A DNA stretch of 64,000 nucleotides from Aurantibacillus circumpalustris (lineage in GTDB: Bacteria > Bacteroidota > Bacteroidia > B-17B0 > Aurantibacillaceae). Position 1 is the stretch's first letter, and each line of letters opens with the position of its first letter. The position numbers were made by a program, and so were the translations under genes. Below the pieces are notes generated by a model. It saw only the letters and a list, made by a program, of their open reading frames with translations, was not told the origin of the DNA and did no database searches. Shown in pieces: positions 1 to 10,665 of this stretch. The stretch covers positions 1,984,001-2,048,000 of the forward strand of contig NZ_CP121197.1 in assembly GCF_029625215.1 (NCBI RefSeq). Reading direction: 5' to 3'.

Positions 1-1
1 A

Positions 2-340
2 GAAGTGTTTACGGTTACTGGTTCTGATCTGAACAATTGCTTAAATACGTCAACAGCTTCTGTGTTGGTAAATGAGTGCGTTGGATTAACAAATGTTTTA
101 AACTCTGATAAAGGTTTACGTTTGTTTCCAAATCCTTCTTCAGGAATCGTTAATCTATCAATGGAACTAGACGGTGAAAAGGATATCCATGTTTTAAATT
201 CAATTGGAGCTTTGATCTATCAAACAAAAACTACTGGTGAATTAAAAATGATTGATTTATCATCAGTAACAAAAGGTATTTATTTTATTTACATAAAAAT
301 TCAAGAGAGTACAAGTGTGTATAAATTAATCATCGATTAA
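2..340 (+). CDS. T9SS cargo protein, C-terminal end (partial)
   Basis: This is the 3' end of a gene that enters the window from the left; the frame is open to the first bases, so no start can be given. The last ~75 residues form a type A T9SS sorting domain: the start motif LFPNPSSGIVNLS, a middle part with the LNSIGALIYQ strand, and an end resembling KGIYFIYIK...KLIID. Such domains direct secretion by the type IX system and surface anchoring or release. What the missing part does cannot be known. The protein lies 143 bp upstream of another cargo gene on the same strand. Confidence 0.85.
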   Translation, partial: EVFTVTGSDLNNCLNTSTASVLVNECVGLTNVLNSDKGLRLFPNPSSGIVNLSMELDGEKDIHVLNSIGALIYQTKTTGELKMIDLSSVTKGIYFIYIKIQESTSVYKLIID

Positions 341-483
341 GGAGTGTTTTATCACAGTTTTTGCCAAAAATTTCATTTGTAGAAATTCACACCCTGTTTA
401 TCTATAGTTTATACACAACTGTCTAAAGCTTAAAAATCTGGTAAAAGGAAAATTAAATTTGTTTGGCTATCAATGCTTAACAA

Positions 484-3400
484 ATGAAAAAAATCTATTA
501 TCTGGTTTTAGTTTTTACAATTTACTTTCAAACGAAAGCACAATTATCAGGAATAATAACTGTTCCTTCAACGTACACAAGTCTGGCTTCGGTTATAGCT
601 GCTTTAAATCAGCAAGGTGCCTCGGGATCTGTAACAGTGAATATTGCAGCAGGTTATACCGAAACTGTAATACCGGGTGGATTTTCTTTGACGGCAAGTG
701 GAAGTCTTAATAATCCAATTGTATTTCAGAAGAATGGAAATGGGGCCAACCCATTATTAGTTGCTTATTCAGGAGGAACAGGTACACCGGGATCGATGCA
801 TCAAGACGGTGTTTGGAGGTTATTGGGATGTGATTATGTAACAATTGATGGAATAGATATTGTAGATCAAAACACAGTAAATCCAGCAACCATGGAGTTT
901 GGCATTGGTTTGTTTAAAGCGAATTCCAATAATGGATGTCAAAACAACACCATAAAAAATTGTTCTATTACATTAAACAGAATAAACAATTCGAGCGGAT
1001 CTGGTCCCGCTGAGGACGGATCGAGAGGTATAGATGTTGTAAATGCCACTTCAAGTGTCCATAATTCAACTATATCTGTTACGTCCATTTCGGGTAGTAA
1101 TTCAAACAACAAGTTTTATACGAACACCATTCAGAACTGTAATATTGGAATGTCATTGATTGGTTTCGTGGATTTTATTCCTTTTAGTTTCGCAGATAAT
1201 GGAAATGATATTGGCGGGAATAGTGTCTTAACAGGAAATTCTATACTTAATTTTGGCGGTGGAGGTTCAACAAATTCTTCCTGTGCCATTAAAACGTTGG
1301 CTCAGTATAATTTAAATGTCGCCTATAATATCATAAATAACAATACGGGTAATGGCATCAATCATCCAACATTATTGAGAGGGATTTATCTAGGAGCATC
1401 GATAAGTGCTAACAGCTCTGTGATGCAGAACACAATTACATTGAACGGTGGTGCTACAAGCGCTCAGTTATCTGTAATTGAAAATCTCTCGGGCTCGGGG
1501 GCTTTGAATAACACAATTACTATCAGTAATAACTGTATTATAAATTGCAGTTATAATACTTCAACGTCTGGACCTTTCTATGGTATATGGAACAATGCGT
1601 CACCGGAAAATTTAAGCATGAGTAATAATATATTTCTAAATAATTCTACATCCGCAGCAAGTGGTTCAACTTATCTTATATATAATAATGGAGCAGTTGG
1701 CTCTACGATAAATATTAGTGGTAATGCTTTGAGTTTTACATATAACGGTCCTGTGGCTTATAGTGGCAACATGTATTCTATTTATAATACCAATGGAACA
1801 AATACAACGGTTGTAAATATGAACAATAATAATTTTTCAAATTACAATCATATAAATTTTGCGGCGACTGGCGCAATATATTTTATTTACAATACGAACG
1901 ATTCTTATGAACTCCACCTAAATAATAATACATGGACAAACCTCTCCTTAAATCATAGTGGTGCTGAATATCTCATCAATAATAATTCAAGTACACAAAG
2001 TCAATTAACAGTTAACGGAAATAATATTATTGGAAGTTTAAATAGAACAGCTTCGACTGGAGCGACGTATTTATATTATAATACAGGAAGTTCTCCAGCA
2101 AATTGCACCCAAATCATTTTAGGAAATAATTTTTCTAATATAACTTCTCCGGTTTCCGGCACAGGTGTTTTTTATGGTATATACACCACAGATGGCCTCG
2201 GCACTTCATATCCCAGGAAGCAAATTTGTAATAATCTTATTTCAACTATTAATGTAAATAGTACTGGAGCATTCTACGCGTATTATCTTGAGAATTTGGG
2301 AGATGGGAATACAAATTCTTCTTCTGCAATTTACAGTAATACAGTATCGAACGTTACAAGGGCGGGCAATTTGTATGGACTTTATATCGGATCATTAGTT
2401 TCCGCAAATTATGCGCCACATGTTTACACAAACACATTGCTTAATTTAAATTCTTCAGGATCATCTTCAACTATCTATGCAAGTTACTTATTGGGAGGTG
2501 GTTCAGGACTGAATTTTTATAAAAACAAAATAAGTACAATTAACGCAAACGGCACAAGTGGAGTAGGGCATGGGGTTTATATAACTTCAGCTGTGAATAC
2601 AACACTTTCAAATAATTTTATTGGGCATGTAAATGCACCGAACTCCTCAGCAACAAACGCAGTAAATGGCATATATATTAATAGTGGAACCTTAATAAAC
2701 CTCTGGTATAATACAGTTTATTTAGGCGCACAAAGTGCAGGTGGAAATTTTAATTCAAATGCACTTTACGCTTCAACTGCAAGTAGTTTAAGTTTAAAGA
2801 ATAATATTTTTATAAATGTGTCCTCGGGCGGTACGGGTATTTCTGCGGCGTATAGACGAAGTTCAACTTCTTTGACAAATTATTTGTCTACATCAAATAA
2901 TAATTTGTTTTATGGCGGCATACCGAGTCCATCCAATGTTATTTTACAAAATGGCACTACTTCGTACACTGCACTATCTGCTTTTCAAACTTTAGTTAAT
3001 CCACGAGAATCATTGTCTGCTACTCAGAGTGTAAATTTTTTAAGCTCTGTTCCATCATCACCAAATTATTTGCACGTTACGCCCAATGTGTTTTCTGCAG
3101 TTGAAAGCGGTGCCGTTAATGTTAGTGGAATTACTAATGATTATGATAATCAAATTCGTCAAGGAAATACGGGTTACGTTGGTTCAGGGTCAGCGCCTGA
3201 CATAGGCGCTGATGAATACGATCAAAATATAAATCCATGCGCCTCTGCAAATGCAGGTATAATTTCTCCGAACGCTTTCACTTTATGTGCCGGTCAATCG
3301 GCGTCTCTTATTTCTAATGGTTACTCGCCGGGTGTAGGACTTTCACATCAATGGAAGGTTAGTCCAACTTCAGGAAGTTCATATACGAATGTAACGAATG

Positions 3401-5151
3401 GGAATGGAGTAACAACTCCGGAATTCTATAGTTCCGCTTTAACTGCGGGTGTTTATTATTTTGTTTTAGAAACAACCTGCACTAGTTTAAGTATAACAGC
3501 AATTTCAGCCGAGGCTACCCTTGTAATAAATCCTATTCCAACTGTAGTTGTCAGTGCATCGAATGCTCTAGTCTGCGCCGGACAAGCAATTAATTTATTT
3601 GGACTAACAAATCCCGGTTCAACATATCAATGGTCAGGACCAAATGGATTTAATTCAATCTTGCAGAGCCCAATAATTTCAAATGTAACATCAAATTCTG
3701 CTGGAATTTATTATTTAACTGTTTCATTGAATAATTGTGCGTCGCCACAGTCATCCGTTGCTGTTTCTGTCAGTGAAACTACACTGAGTCTTTTAGCAAC
3801 AACAAATGTACTATGCCTTGGAAATCCTTCAACATTAAGTATTATTACTTCAGCATCAACCTACACTTGGAGCAATGGTTCAAATCTCTCAAGTATAATA
3901 ATTTCGCCAACAGTAACTTCTCTTTATAGTGTTGCGGTGACCAACACTGCAAATTGCACAAGCTCTAAAAGTATGACTGTAAGCGTTGTAAATCCAAGTA
4001 TTACTGCTAATAATATGAGTGTATGCGGCAGTGCAACAAACATTATTTTAAGTGTAAATGCATTCACCCCATCAGTAATCAATTGGTTCAATTCAGTAAA
4101 CTCTACGACTATTTTAGGAACTGGTCAAAATTATAGTTTAAGTGTTTCTACATCAACAACACTTTATGCGGAAGCAAGTAATTCTGTGAGTGGCTGTCAG
4201 AGTTTACGAATTCCTATTTCACTCACTTTATCACCAAGCCCTTCGCTTATAATTATAGCGAACCCTGTAACGATATGCCCAAGTGGTTCTTGCACCTTAA
4301 CAGCAAGTGGCGCTAATACTTATTCATGGTCGGGTTTGGGAATTGGAGCTTCGAAGGTTGTTTCGCCAACGAGCAGTAAAGTTTATACACTTACTGGAAA
4401 AGATAGTTTTAGTTGTTCAAGCACTTCAACAATTCTAGTTAACACCTATGCAGTAGCAGTTATTACTGTTGCTCAGAGTTCAAGTTTAGTTTGTCCTTCA
4501 AGCAATGCGAGCTTTACAGCAAGCGGAGCAAATTCTTATATATGGAACACAGGCGCAAATGGTTCAATTACCACGGTTACTCCTGCAACAAATTCGACCT
4601 ATACTGTTTATGGAACAAATACACAAAGTTGTATTTCGTCTAAAACGCTAGCAATAAATACAAAATCAGTTCCAGTTATTAATATCATACAATCAACTAA
4701 TAATGCCTGTGCTGGTGAACCGATCACTTTTACTGCATCGGGTGCTACTTCTTATACATGGTTACCAGGAGGCGCTATTTCTAATAGCTTTACCGCAGCA
4801 CCTTTTGTAGCAACTGTTTATAATGCCATTGGGAAAAGTATAAACACCTGTACTAATGTTGGGATAGTATTTATTGAGGTAAATCCATGTACAGAGATAT
4901 TTGAAAATGGCGCTAAAGTTAATGTCATAAGAATTTTTCCGAACCCATCTGATGGAAAATTCGAATTAGAGTTTAAAACAAATGACTCAAAAAAAATCAC
5001 GCTGTTTAGCCTAGAAGGAAAAATAGTTTTCGAATTTATCTCAAATAAAATTTTTGAAAGTATCAATTTGTCTGACATGGCAAGGGGATTTTACAATATT
5101 CAAATCGAATACGGAGCAAATAAGATAAATAGAAAATTGATTTTACAATAG
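484..5151 (+). CDS. Large T9SS-secreted beta-helix protein with Ig/PKD-like repeats
   Basis: The 1555-aa protein starts with a clear Sec signal peptide (MKKIYYLVLVFTIYFQTKAQ), supporting the ATG at 484. Residues ~30-900 are rich in Asn, Ser and Thr with many short N-x-I/N-x-F turns, the look of a right-handed parallel beta-helix (pectate-lyase-like). From ~915 to 1470 there are repeated Ig/PKD-like modules of ~80-90 residues, each with a Cys pair and a pattern like 'SYTWxxG'. The last ~75 residues are a type A T9SS sorting domain (IRIFPNPSDGKFEL, then LSDMARGFYNIQIE). It is probably a surface adhesin or polysaccharide-binding protein. No catalytic residues can be assigned, so an enzymatic role is open. 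Confidence 0.88.
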   Translation: MKKIYYLVLVFTIYFQTKAQLSGIITVPSTYTSLASVIAALNQQGASGSVTVNIAAGYTETVIPGGFSLTASGSLNNPIVFQKNGNGANPLLVAYSGGTGTPGSMHQDGVWRLLGCDYVTIDGIDIVDQNTVNPATMEFGIGLFKANSNNGCQNNTIKNCSITLNRINNSSGSGPAEDGSRGIDVVNATSSVHNSTISVTSISGSNSNNKFYTNTIQNCNIGMSLIGFVDFIPFSFADNGNDIGGNSVLTGNSILNFGGGGSTNSSCAIKTLAQYNLNVAYNIINNNTGNGINHPTLLRGIYLGASISANSSVMQNTITLNGGATSAQLSVIENLSGSGALNNTITISNNCIINCSYNTSTSGPFYGIWNNASPENLSMSNNIFLNNSTSAASGSTYLIYNNGAVGSTINISGNALSFTYNGPVAYSGNMYSIYNTNGTNTTVVNMNNNNFSNYNHINFAATGAIYFIYNTNDSYELHLNNNTWTNLSLNHSGAEYLINNNSSTQSQLTVNGNNIIGSLNRTASTGATYLYYNTGSSPANCTQIILGNNFSNITSPVSGTGVFYGIYTTDGLGTSYPRKQICNNLISTINVNSTGAFYAYYLENLGDGNTNSSSAIYSNTVSNVTRAGNLYGLYIGSLVSANYAPHVYTNTLLNLNSSGSSSTIYASYLLGGGSGLNFYKNKISTINANGTSGVGHGVYITSAVNTTLSNNFIGHVNAPNSSATNAVNGIYINSGTLINLWYNTVYLGAQSAGGNFNSNALYASTASSLSLKNNIFINVSSGGTGISAAYRRSSTSLTNYLSTSNNNLFYGGIPSPSNVILQNGTTSYTALSAFQTLVNPRESLSATQSVNFLSSVPSSPNYLHVTPNVFSAVESGAVNVSGITNDYDNQIRQGNTGYVGSGSAPDIGADEYDQNINPCASANAGIISPNAFTLCAGQSASLISNGYSPGVGLSHQWKVSPTSGSSYTNVTNGNGVTTPEFYSSALTAGVYYFVLETTCTSLSITAISAEATLVINPIPTVVVSASNALVCAGQAINLFGLTNPGSTYQWSGPNGFNSILQSPIISNVTSNSAGIYYLTVSLNNCASPQSSVAVSVSETTLSLLATTNVLCLGNPSTLSIITSASTYTWSNGSNLSSIIISPTVTSLYSVAVTNTANCTSSKSMTVSVVNPSITANNMSVCGSATNIILSVNAFTPSVINWFNSVNSTTILGTGQNYSLSVSTSTTLYAEASNSVSGCQSLRIPISLTLSPSPSLIIIANPVTICPSGSCTLTASGANTYSWSGLGIGASKVVSPTSSKVYTLTGKDSFSCSSTSTILVNTYAVAVITVAQSSSLVCPSSNASFTASGANSYIWNTGANGSITTVTPATNSTYTVYGTNTQSCISSKTLAINTKSVPVINIIQSTNNACAGEPITFTASGATSYTWLPGGAISNSFTAAPFVATVYNAIGKSINTCTNVGIVFIEVNPCTEIFENGAKVNVIRIFPNPSDGKFELEFKTNDSKKITLFSLEGKIVFEFISNKIFESINLSDMARGFYNIQIEYGANKINRKLILQ

Positions 5152-5207
5152 AAGAATGGTTATAATAAACTAAGAAATCTAAGTAAATTAGCTCTCAATA
5201 AATTTTT

Positions 5208-6194
5208 ATGGAATATAGAAGACTTGGTAAATCGGGATTACAACTCAGTGTGCTTTCTTTTGGAAGTTGGGTGACGTTTGGAAAACAAATTGGAAATACA
5301 ACGGCAGACGAACTGATGAGTATTGCATACGACAATGGCGTTAACTTTTTTGACAATGCCGAAGTATATGCACGTGGTAAATCAGAGCTAGTAATGGGCG
5401 AGGTTTTAAAAAACAAGACCTGGAGTAGGAGTTCGTATTGCCTAAGTTCTAAAATTTATTTTGGTTACGAAGAAAATAAACCTAACCAAATGGGCTTATC
5501 TAGAAAACACATAGTAGAGGGTTGTCATGCTGCATTAAAACGGTTGCAGCTGGATTACATCGATCTTTTATTTTGTCACCGTCCTGATAAAAGCACACCT
5601 ATTGAAGAAACGGTTTGGGCAATGAACACGCTTATTCAACAAGGAAAGATTTTGTATTGGGGAACTAGTGAGTGGGCCAATGATGAACTGATGGCAGCTT
5701 TTGTATTTGCTGAAAAAAATCACTTGATCGGACCAACTATGGAGCAGCCTCAATACAATATGTTTGAACGCACAAAAATTGAAAAAGATTTCTTGTTGTT
5801 ATTTAGAGACTTTGGATTAGGAACTACTATATGGAGTCCGCTCGCCAGCGGTTTGCTAACGGGTAAATATAATTCTGGCATGCCAAGTGAAACACGCCTT
5901 ACAATGGAAGGAATGGACTGGCTGAAAGAACGAACATTAGGCGACGAAACACGCATTGAAAAAACGAGGCATTTAAATCTACTTGCCAAAGAACTCGGAA
6001 TAACTTTACCAAAGCTTGGAATAGCTTGGTGCATTAAGAATCCAAATGTGAGTACAGCTATTTTAGGAGCTAGTAAACCTGAGCAACTAAAGGAAAATTT
6101 GACAGCAATTGATGTTTTACCTCTGTTAACTGTTGAAGTGATCGAGAGAATAGAAACAATACTTCAAAACAAACCTGTTCAACCTTTATTCTAA
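5208..6194 (+). CDS. Aldo/keto reductase, KCNAB-like group
   Basis: This 328-aa protein matches the NADP-dependent aldo/keto reductase barrel. It opens with the typical MEYRRLGKSGLQLS start. The catalytic tetrad can be read as Asp in FFDNAEVY, the Tyr of the same motif, Lys in SSKIYFG, and His in LLFCHRPD. The C-terminal NADP-binding region holds AILGASKPEQLKENL. The closest resemblance is to the voltage-gated potassium channel beta-subunit group (YghZ-like), soluble enzymes that reduce aldehydes such as methylglyoxal. The substrate is unknown. It is apparently a single gene, followed by a terminator shared with the convergent msrB. Confidence 0.92.
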   Translation: MEYRRLGKSGLQLSVLSFGSWVTFGKQIGNTTADELMSIAYDNGVNFFDNAEVYARGKSELVMGEVLKNKTWSRSSYCLSSKIYFGYEENKPNQMGLSRKHIVEGCHAALKRLQLDYIDLLFCHRPDKSTPIEETVWAMNTLIQQGKILYWGTSEWANDELMAAFVFAEKNHLIGPTMEQPQYNMFERTKIEKDFLLLFRDFGLGTTIWSPLASGLLTGKYNSGMPSETRLTMEGMDWLKERTLGDETRIEKTRHLNLLAKELGITLPKLGIAWCIKNPNVSTAILGASKPEQLKENLTAIDVLPLLTVEVIERIETILQNKPVQPLF

Positions 6195-6197
6195 AAT

Positions 6198-6232
6198 GAA
6201 AAGCCTGCAAAATTGATTTACAGGCTTTTTTC
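6198..6232. terminator. Bidirectional intrinsic terminator
   Basis: The stem aaaagcctg/caggctttt flanks a 13-nt A/T-rich loop, with an A-run before it and a T-run after it. It sits between the convergent aldo/keto reductase and msrB genes and can serve both. Confidence 0.85.
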
Positions 6233-6247
6233 TCTTCGTTGAGCAAA

Positions 6248-6787
6248 TTATTTTTTGTCGTTCGCTTTTGAATTTTCTGAAACAAATTTCAAACTAACAC
6301 TGTTCACGCAGTAACGTTGCCCGGTAGCAGTTGGACCATCATCGAAAATATGTCCAAGATGGCCGCCACATTTAGCGCAAACAATTTCAGTACGAACCAT
6401 ACCGTGGGAAAAATCTTTTATTTGTTTCACACGGTCTCCACCAGCAATGTTATTGTCGAAACTTGGCCATCCGCAATGACTATTAAATTTCTGATCACTC
6501 GTGAACAATTCCGTTCCACACCCTGCACAAGTGTATACCCCCTTCTCAGAAAAATCATTGTATTCGCCAGTACCTGGACGCTCGGTGCCTTTTTGTCTTA
6601 ATACATCATATTGTTCAGGTGTAAGAGTTTTTTTCCATTCGGCATCTGTTTTGTTATAGCTTGTTTCCATAGGTTTTGATGTTTTTTCGGTATGAGTTGA
6701 ATTTGAGTTTGAAGCTGGAGTGTTAGTCTGACACGAAGCTAAACCAAAAATCAAAAAAAATACTGATGTGCTTATTAATTTTTTCAT
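6248..6787 (-). CDS. msrB: Peptide-methionine (R)-S-oxide reductase, lipoprotein
   Basis: MsrB reduces the R-epimer of methionine sulfoxide in oxidised proteins. The 179-aa product has two CxxC zinc motifs (CAGCG and CAKCGG), the HCGWPSF and GHIFDDGP motifs, and the catalytic RYCVNSVSL near the end. The N terminus is a lipoprotein signal ending in GLASC, followed by a Ser/Thr/Asn-rich linker of ~35 residues before the ~130-aa catalytic domain. The enzyme therefore probably acts on envelope proteins from a membrane-anchored position. The gene is convergent with an aldo/keto reductase and has no operon partner. Confidence 0.95.
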   Translation of the reverse strand: MKKLISTSVFFLIFGLASCQTNTPASNSNSTHTEKTSKPMETSYNKTDAEWKKTLTPEQYDVLRQKGTERPGTGEYNDFSEKGVYTCAGCGTELFTSDQKFNSHCGWPSFDNNIAGGDRVKQIKDFSHGMVRTEIVCAKCGGHLGHIFDDGPTATGQRYCVNSVSLKFVSENSKANDKK

Positions 6788-6892
6788 AATACTAGGTTTA
6801 TCAAAGATACGAGAATAGAAAAGTTTCGGTTTTTTGATTTACATAAATTAACGCTTGTCTTTTTTAGCTAATTACATACTGCCTACTGCCAA

Positions 6893-8008
6893 CTATTTTT
6901 TGCTCCTCAGCTTAATTTCCTCCAACAAAGTTTCTTCGCTTCCACTTTTTTGATTCAAATGAATAAACGAACCCTCTCCTTTATTCGCAATATCTTTTAA
7001 ATTTCTAAGGGCAGTTTTATCTTCGCCAAAAGCTACGGTTGTAATTATTATTTTTTTCTCTTGCTGCCTTTTTTTCCAGGTAAGAAAATCGTCGCGTTCA
7101 AATTTAAATTCTCCATCAGAGGCCATTATTATTTGATTGTTTCCTTCTTCAATAAAATGTTTCTGTGAGAGTAATTGACTAAATAATATTGCCGTTCTTC
7201 CAGAGGTCATTCCTTTTGCTTTTAAACTATCTACCAATGTGTGCAAGTTTTGTTTGTTTGTTCCGCAAATTGCTTCACTCAGTAAGTTTACTTTTGAAGC
7301 ATAGGTTACTAAACTTATGGTGTCAATGTCTCTGGCTGCATCAATTAATCTGTGTAGGGCGGTTTTCATAATTGGTAATTTTAAAGAATCACGCATGGAG
7401 CTACTTATGTCTAAGAGAAAAAGTATGTTGTTAGGTTTGTAATTCTCTTTAGAGAATTTATCAATAACTACTTCCTTTAAAGGCAATTCGGGTTTTGGAG
7501 TACCTGTGATTATTAGCGGTTCTGAGCTTCTTGGCAATTTATTTGAATTGTCTCTTTTTACAGGCGTATTTGGAATTACAATTGGCTCTTCATTAATCGA
7601 AACTGGATTAGTTTTTCTTTTACCAAAGTAAACGCAAGCCATTTTATCGTTCGTTTTTACTGTCGCAATATTTCCAGCGAGCGTTAATTCATAAGGTGTT
7701 TCTTTATCGGTAGATACTAGGTTGATTTTCTTTTTAAACTTGCCATTATGTTCAGGAATAAAAGAAATAACCAGTAAACACGTGTCGTTTGGAAGTAAAG
7801 TTTTTTTGGTCGTGTAAATTTTCACGCCCTGATCTGCATCAGCACGCATTAAAAAAATCTTTTTAGAGCTAGTGTTTGTAAGAACAACATCTCCCTTTAT
7901 CTCATAAGCTTCTTTAATGTTCCCTAAATCAATATACTGTTCACTAAAACTAATTTGTGAAATAGAAAACAGTGGTAAAAAAAGAAGGAAATAAAATAAT
8001 TTGATCAT
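6893..8008 (-). CDS. Secreted VWA-domain protein with N-terminal Ig-like (DUF1573/HYDIN-type) domain
   Basis: A signal peptide (MIKLFYFLLFLPLFSISQ) fixes the likely start at the ATG at 8008; the frame opens 30 bp earlier only with a TTG. Residues ~20-125 resemble DUF1573/HYDIN-type beta-sandwich domains ('FSEQYIDLGNIKEAYE', 'VVLTNTSSKKIFL'). Residues ~190-370 are a von Willebrand A domain with an intact MIDAS: DISSS (DxSxS), the Thr of GMTSGRT and the Asp of MASDGEF. It probably binds a protein partner through a metal ion in the periplasm or at the surface. The partner is unknown, and neighbouring genes give no clue. Confidence 0.85.
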   Translation of the reverse strand: MIKLFYFLLFLPLFSISQISFSEQYIDLGNIKEAYEIKGDVVLTNTSSKKIFLMRADADQGVKIYTTKKTLLPNDTCLLVISFIPEHNGKFKKKINLVSTDKETPYELTLAGNIATVKTNDKMACVYFGKRKTNPVSINEEPIVIPNTPVKRDNSNKLPRSSEPLIITGTPKPELPLKEVVIDKFSKENYKPNNILFLLDISSSMRDSLKLPIMKTALHRLIDAARDIDTISLVTYASKVNLLSEAICGTNKQNLHTLVDSLKAKGMTSGRTAILFSQLLSQKHFIEEGNNQIIMASDGEFKFERDDFLTWKKRQQEKKIIITTVAFGEDKTALRNLKDIANKGEGSFIHLNQKSGSEETLLEEIKLRSKK

Positions 8009-8082
8009 GTATAGTAACAATAACAACAAACGAACCAAAAAGTCACAAGCTCTTAATCTGCCTTCATAAAAAATGTAAAAGT

Positions 8083-9441
8083 CTAACCTTTCTCGCCTTC
8101 AATGGCCATGCCGCGCATAGTGAAAAGAACTACAAATCCAATTATAAAATAAACTATCAAGGATAAAATTGCAGGACGCATACCACCCATCGTTTCACTG
8201 ATTAGGCCAAATGTTACTGTTCCTATTATCATTCCTAACTTTTCCATTACATCGTAAAAGCTAAAAAAGCTAGCATGATCTTCTGTTTGAGGTAATAGCT
8301 TGCTGTAGGTGCTGCGAGACAGTGATTGAATACCTCCCATTACAAATCCAACAAGAAAAGCAACTATATAAAAATGCATTGGAAGTCGAACATACACATA
8401 AGTAAATACGCAAATAAAAATCCAAATTAGTACAGCAAACATGAGCGATTTAATGTTACCAGTTTTTCTTGACATCCAAGAAAAAAAGTAAGAGCCGGCG
8501 ATGCCAACAAACTGAATTATCAGGATGCTAATAATTAATGAAGATGTTTTAGCTTGTTCATTTTCCCAAGCAATTTCATTTCTTGCAAATAAAACCGCAA
8601 CAACCATTACAGTTTGCACCCCCATGTTATAAAAAAAGTATCCTGATAAAAATCTAGGCAGTCTCGGTAATTTGATAATTTGCTTCGCAACGCCTAATAA
8701 TTCTCTAAATCCTTTTGAAAGAAGATTTTTTCGTTCAACGCCATGGGCTTTGTGATCACGTAATGGAAGATTGCGAAAAGTATATTGAGCAAAACCCATC
8801 CACCACAAACCGGTTAACAAGAACGAATATTTAACCTTAAAAAAACCTGTCTTTACAAGTACCCCATCAACAAGTGTTTCTTCGTATTTAAAAACCATTA
8901 TTCCAATTAAACAAACAATCAGTAATAAAGAGCTTCCAAAATAACCTAGTGAAAATCCTTTAGCACTTACTTTATCTTGGTTTTCAACACTAGCAATTTC
9001 AGGCAAATAAGAATTATAATAAACAAGACTCCCCCAAAAACCAATAGTTGCAGTAATAAATGGTAAAAAACTTAATTCTAAATGTTCTCTTGAAAAAAAA
9101 TACAGGCACATGCATGAAACGGAACCTAAGTAGCAGAAAAATTGCAGAAAACGTTTTTTGTTTCCTAAATAATCGGCTATGCCACTTAGAATAGGTGCAA
9201 TTAAAACAACAATGGAGAGTGCAAAAGCATATACAAAAGAATAGATGTTTTGATTTTCGAAATTATGTCCGAAAAACTGAACGGTGTGGCCAATGAATTC
9301 TTTGCCTGAATGCGTTGTTACATAATCGTAAAAGTTTGGGAAAATGGCTGAAGTAATTACGAGAGGAAAGACTGAATTGGCCCAATCGTAAAAGGTCCAA
9401 GCCCTAATAGTTTTCGGATTATCTTTTTCTATTAAATTCAT
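8083..9441 (-). CDS. MFS transporter, UMF1 / Atg22-like family
   Basis: This 452-aa integral membrane protein has about 12 hydrophobic segments. The N-terminal WTFYDWANSVFPLVITSAIFP motif is diagnostic of the UMF1 (Atg22-like) branch of the major facilitator superfamily. In eukaryotes Atg22 exports amino acids from vacuoles; bacterial members have no settled substrate. A GGIQSLSRSTYSKLLP motif in the second half is also typical of the family. The gene is followed after 74 bp by the VWA gene on the same strand, but nothing suggests shared function. Confidence 0.9.
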   Translation of the reverse strand: MNLIEKDNPKTIRAWTFYDWANSVFPLVITSAIFPNFYDYVTTHSGKEFIGHTVQFFGHNFENQNIYSFVYAFALSIVVLIAPILSGIADYLGNKKRFLQFFCYLGSVSCMCLYFFSREHLELSFLPFITATIGFWGSLVYYNSYLPEIASVENQDKVSAKGFSLGYFGSSLLLIVCLIGIMVFKYEETLVDGVLVKTGFFKVKYSFLLTGLWWMGFAQYTFRNLPLRDHKAHGVERKNLLSKGFRELLGVAKQIIKLPRLPRFLSGYFFYNMGVQTVMVVAVLFARNEIAWENEQAKTSSLIISILIIQFVGIAGSYFFSWMSRKTGNIKSLMFAVLIWIFICVFTYVYVRLPMHFYIVAFLVGFVMGGIQSLSRSTYSKLLPQTEDHASFFSFYDVMEKLGMIIGTVTFGLISETMGGMRPAILSLIVYFIIGFVVLFTMRGMAIEGEKG

Positions 9442-9491
9442 AATATATAATTTAATTAATGTGAAACTTTAGGACACGTATAAATCTATGT

Positions 9492-10583
9492 TTATTTTTT
9501 TATAATCTCAAATTCAACCCTTCTGTTTTTTATTCGACCTTCCTCGGTTTCATTATCTGCTATTGGAAAGGAACTTCCAAACCCGCGATAGAGCATTTTA
9601 TTTTGCACTCCTTTTTTTATGAGATATTCAAAAACTTCCCGAGCCCGCAATTCGCTGACTTTTTGATTTCTAAATTTTAATCCAACATTATCGCTATGCC
9701 CATTGATTTGTATTTCTATTCTAGGATTTAAAAGAAGATATTGCGCTAGTTTATTTAACTCGATATATGACTCAGGCAAAAGATAATATTTCCCATTTAC
9801 AAACGATATATTATTCAAACCTATTGCTTCACCTATTTTGACATCTTCTTTAACTTGGAGTGTGGAATCTTTCCATTGTTCCAAATAATTCGGACCAACG
9901 CGTTCTACCGCAATTTTTTCTTCAAACTGTGGTGCCCTAATTAATTTAATATCATCAACAAAATAATAGGATTCTTTGGGTCCAATCCTAAATACGTCAA
10001 TTCTCACCATATCTTTTTTAATAATGGAGGCAAAATTCCCAATGGTAATGTATTTTTCTCCGCCATCAGCTTTGTAAAAACCTTTAATGGTAAACCACTG
10101 ATAGCCTTTCATTAACCCTCCCTTAACGCAAACGGTATCTATCATGTTTGATTTTACAACGTCTGATTGGCCTTTGTAACCCCCTTTAGTAAAAAGCACA
10201 CCAAAAGACCTTAGGATAGCGTTGCTCCAGAACGCCAGACGAACGTGCATGGAGTATTCGTAAATAGTGCCCCTGTGCAGTGATTCAACTAACTTAACTT
10301 GTAAAAACTCTTTATATTTTCTTCGGAAGCGAAAACCTGTATAGCAATACCCGCTGTAGGCTCCCTTTTGAATGGTAGTATCGTTTTTAAGTGGATTGTG
10401 ATAATAATCAATCGTTTCTATAGGACGCCATGGAACAGCTTTCCTAATATCATTGGCCTTTTTCCTATAATTTTCGAAACTCCCATTGGGTATCAGGTTT
10501 TTCTCTGGTTTTTGGTCAACAACTATTTGAGCAACCGAGGCAATGCTGGCAAATACCAATATAATAACAAGAAAACACCTCAT
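9492..10583 (-). CDS. OmpA-family outer membrane/periplasmic protein
   Basis: The likely start is the ATG at 10583 ([19 protein letters not shown]), a good signal peptide; the frame extends 9 bp further to a TTG. Residues ~30-220 look like a carbohydrate-binding-module-type beta-sandwich beginning [11 protein letters not shown]. The last ~110 residues are an OmpA C-terminal peptidoglycan-binding domain with NGHSDNVG, the conserved Arg in LRAREV and the closing NRRVEFEI. It probably anchors the outer membrane to the cell wall while presenting the N-terminal domain. It is divergent from rpsT. Confidence 0.88.
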   Translation of the reverse strand: MRCFLVIILVFASIASVAQIVVDQKPEKNLIPNGSFENYRKKANDIRKAVPWRPIETIDYYHNPLKNDTTIQKGAYSGYCYTGFRFRRKYKEFLQVKLVESLHRGTIYEYSMHVRLAFWSNAILRSFGVLFTKGGYKGQSDVVKSNMIDTVCVKGGLMKGYQWFTIKGFYKADGGEKYITIGNFASIIKKDMVRIDVFRIGPKESYYFVDDIKLIRAPQFEEKIAVERVGPNYLEQWKDSTLQVKEDVKIGEAIGLNNISFVNGKYYLLPESYIELNKLAQYLLLNPRIEIQINGHSDNVGLKFRNQKVSELRAREVFEYLIKKGVQNKMLYRGFGSSFPIADNETEEGRIKNRRVEFEIIKK

Positions 10584-10636
10584 TCTGTACAAAAATAGAC
10601 TTAAATCAAAATTTTGCGGGAAATTCTTTTTAACAC

Positions 10637-10665
10637 TTGCTTATTCAAAAAAAATCGTATATTTG
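10637..10665 (+). promoter_or_regulatory. rpsT promoter (Bacteroidota type)
   Basis: A TTG at 10637 and TATATTTG (TAnnTTTG) at 10658-10665 are separated by 18 nt, matching the Bacteroidota primary sigma-factor consensus. Transcription would begin about 7 bp downstream, leaving a leader of ~30 nt that contains the small palindrome ttccc-aaaaa-tgggaa just before the rpsT start. Confidence 0.75.
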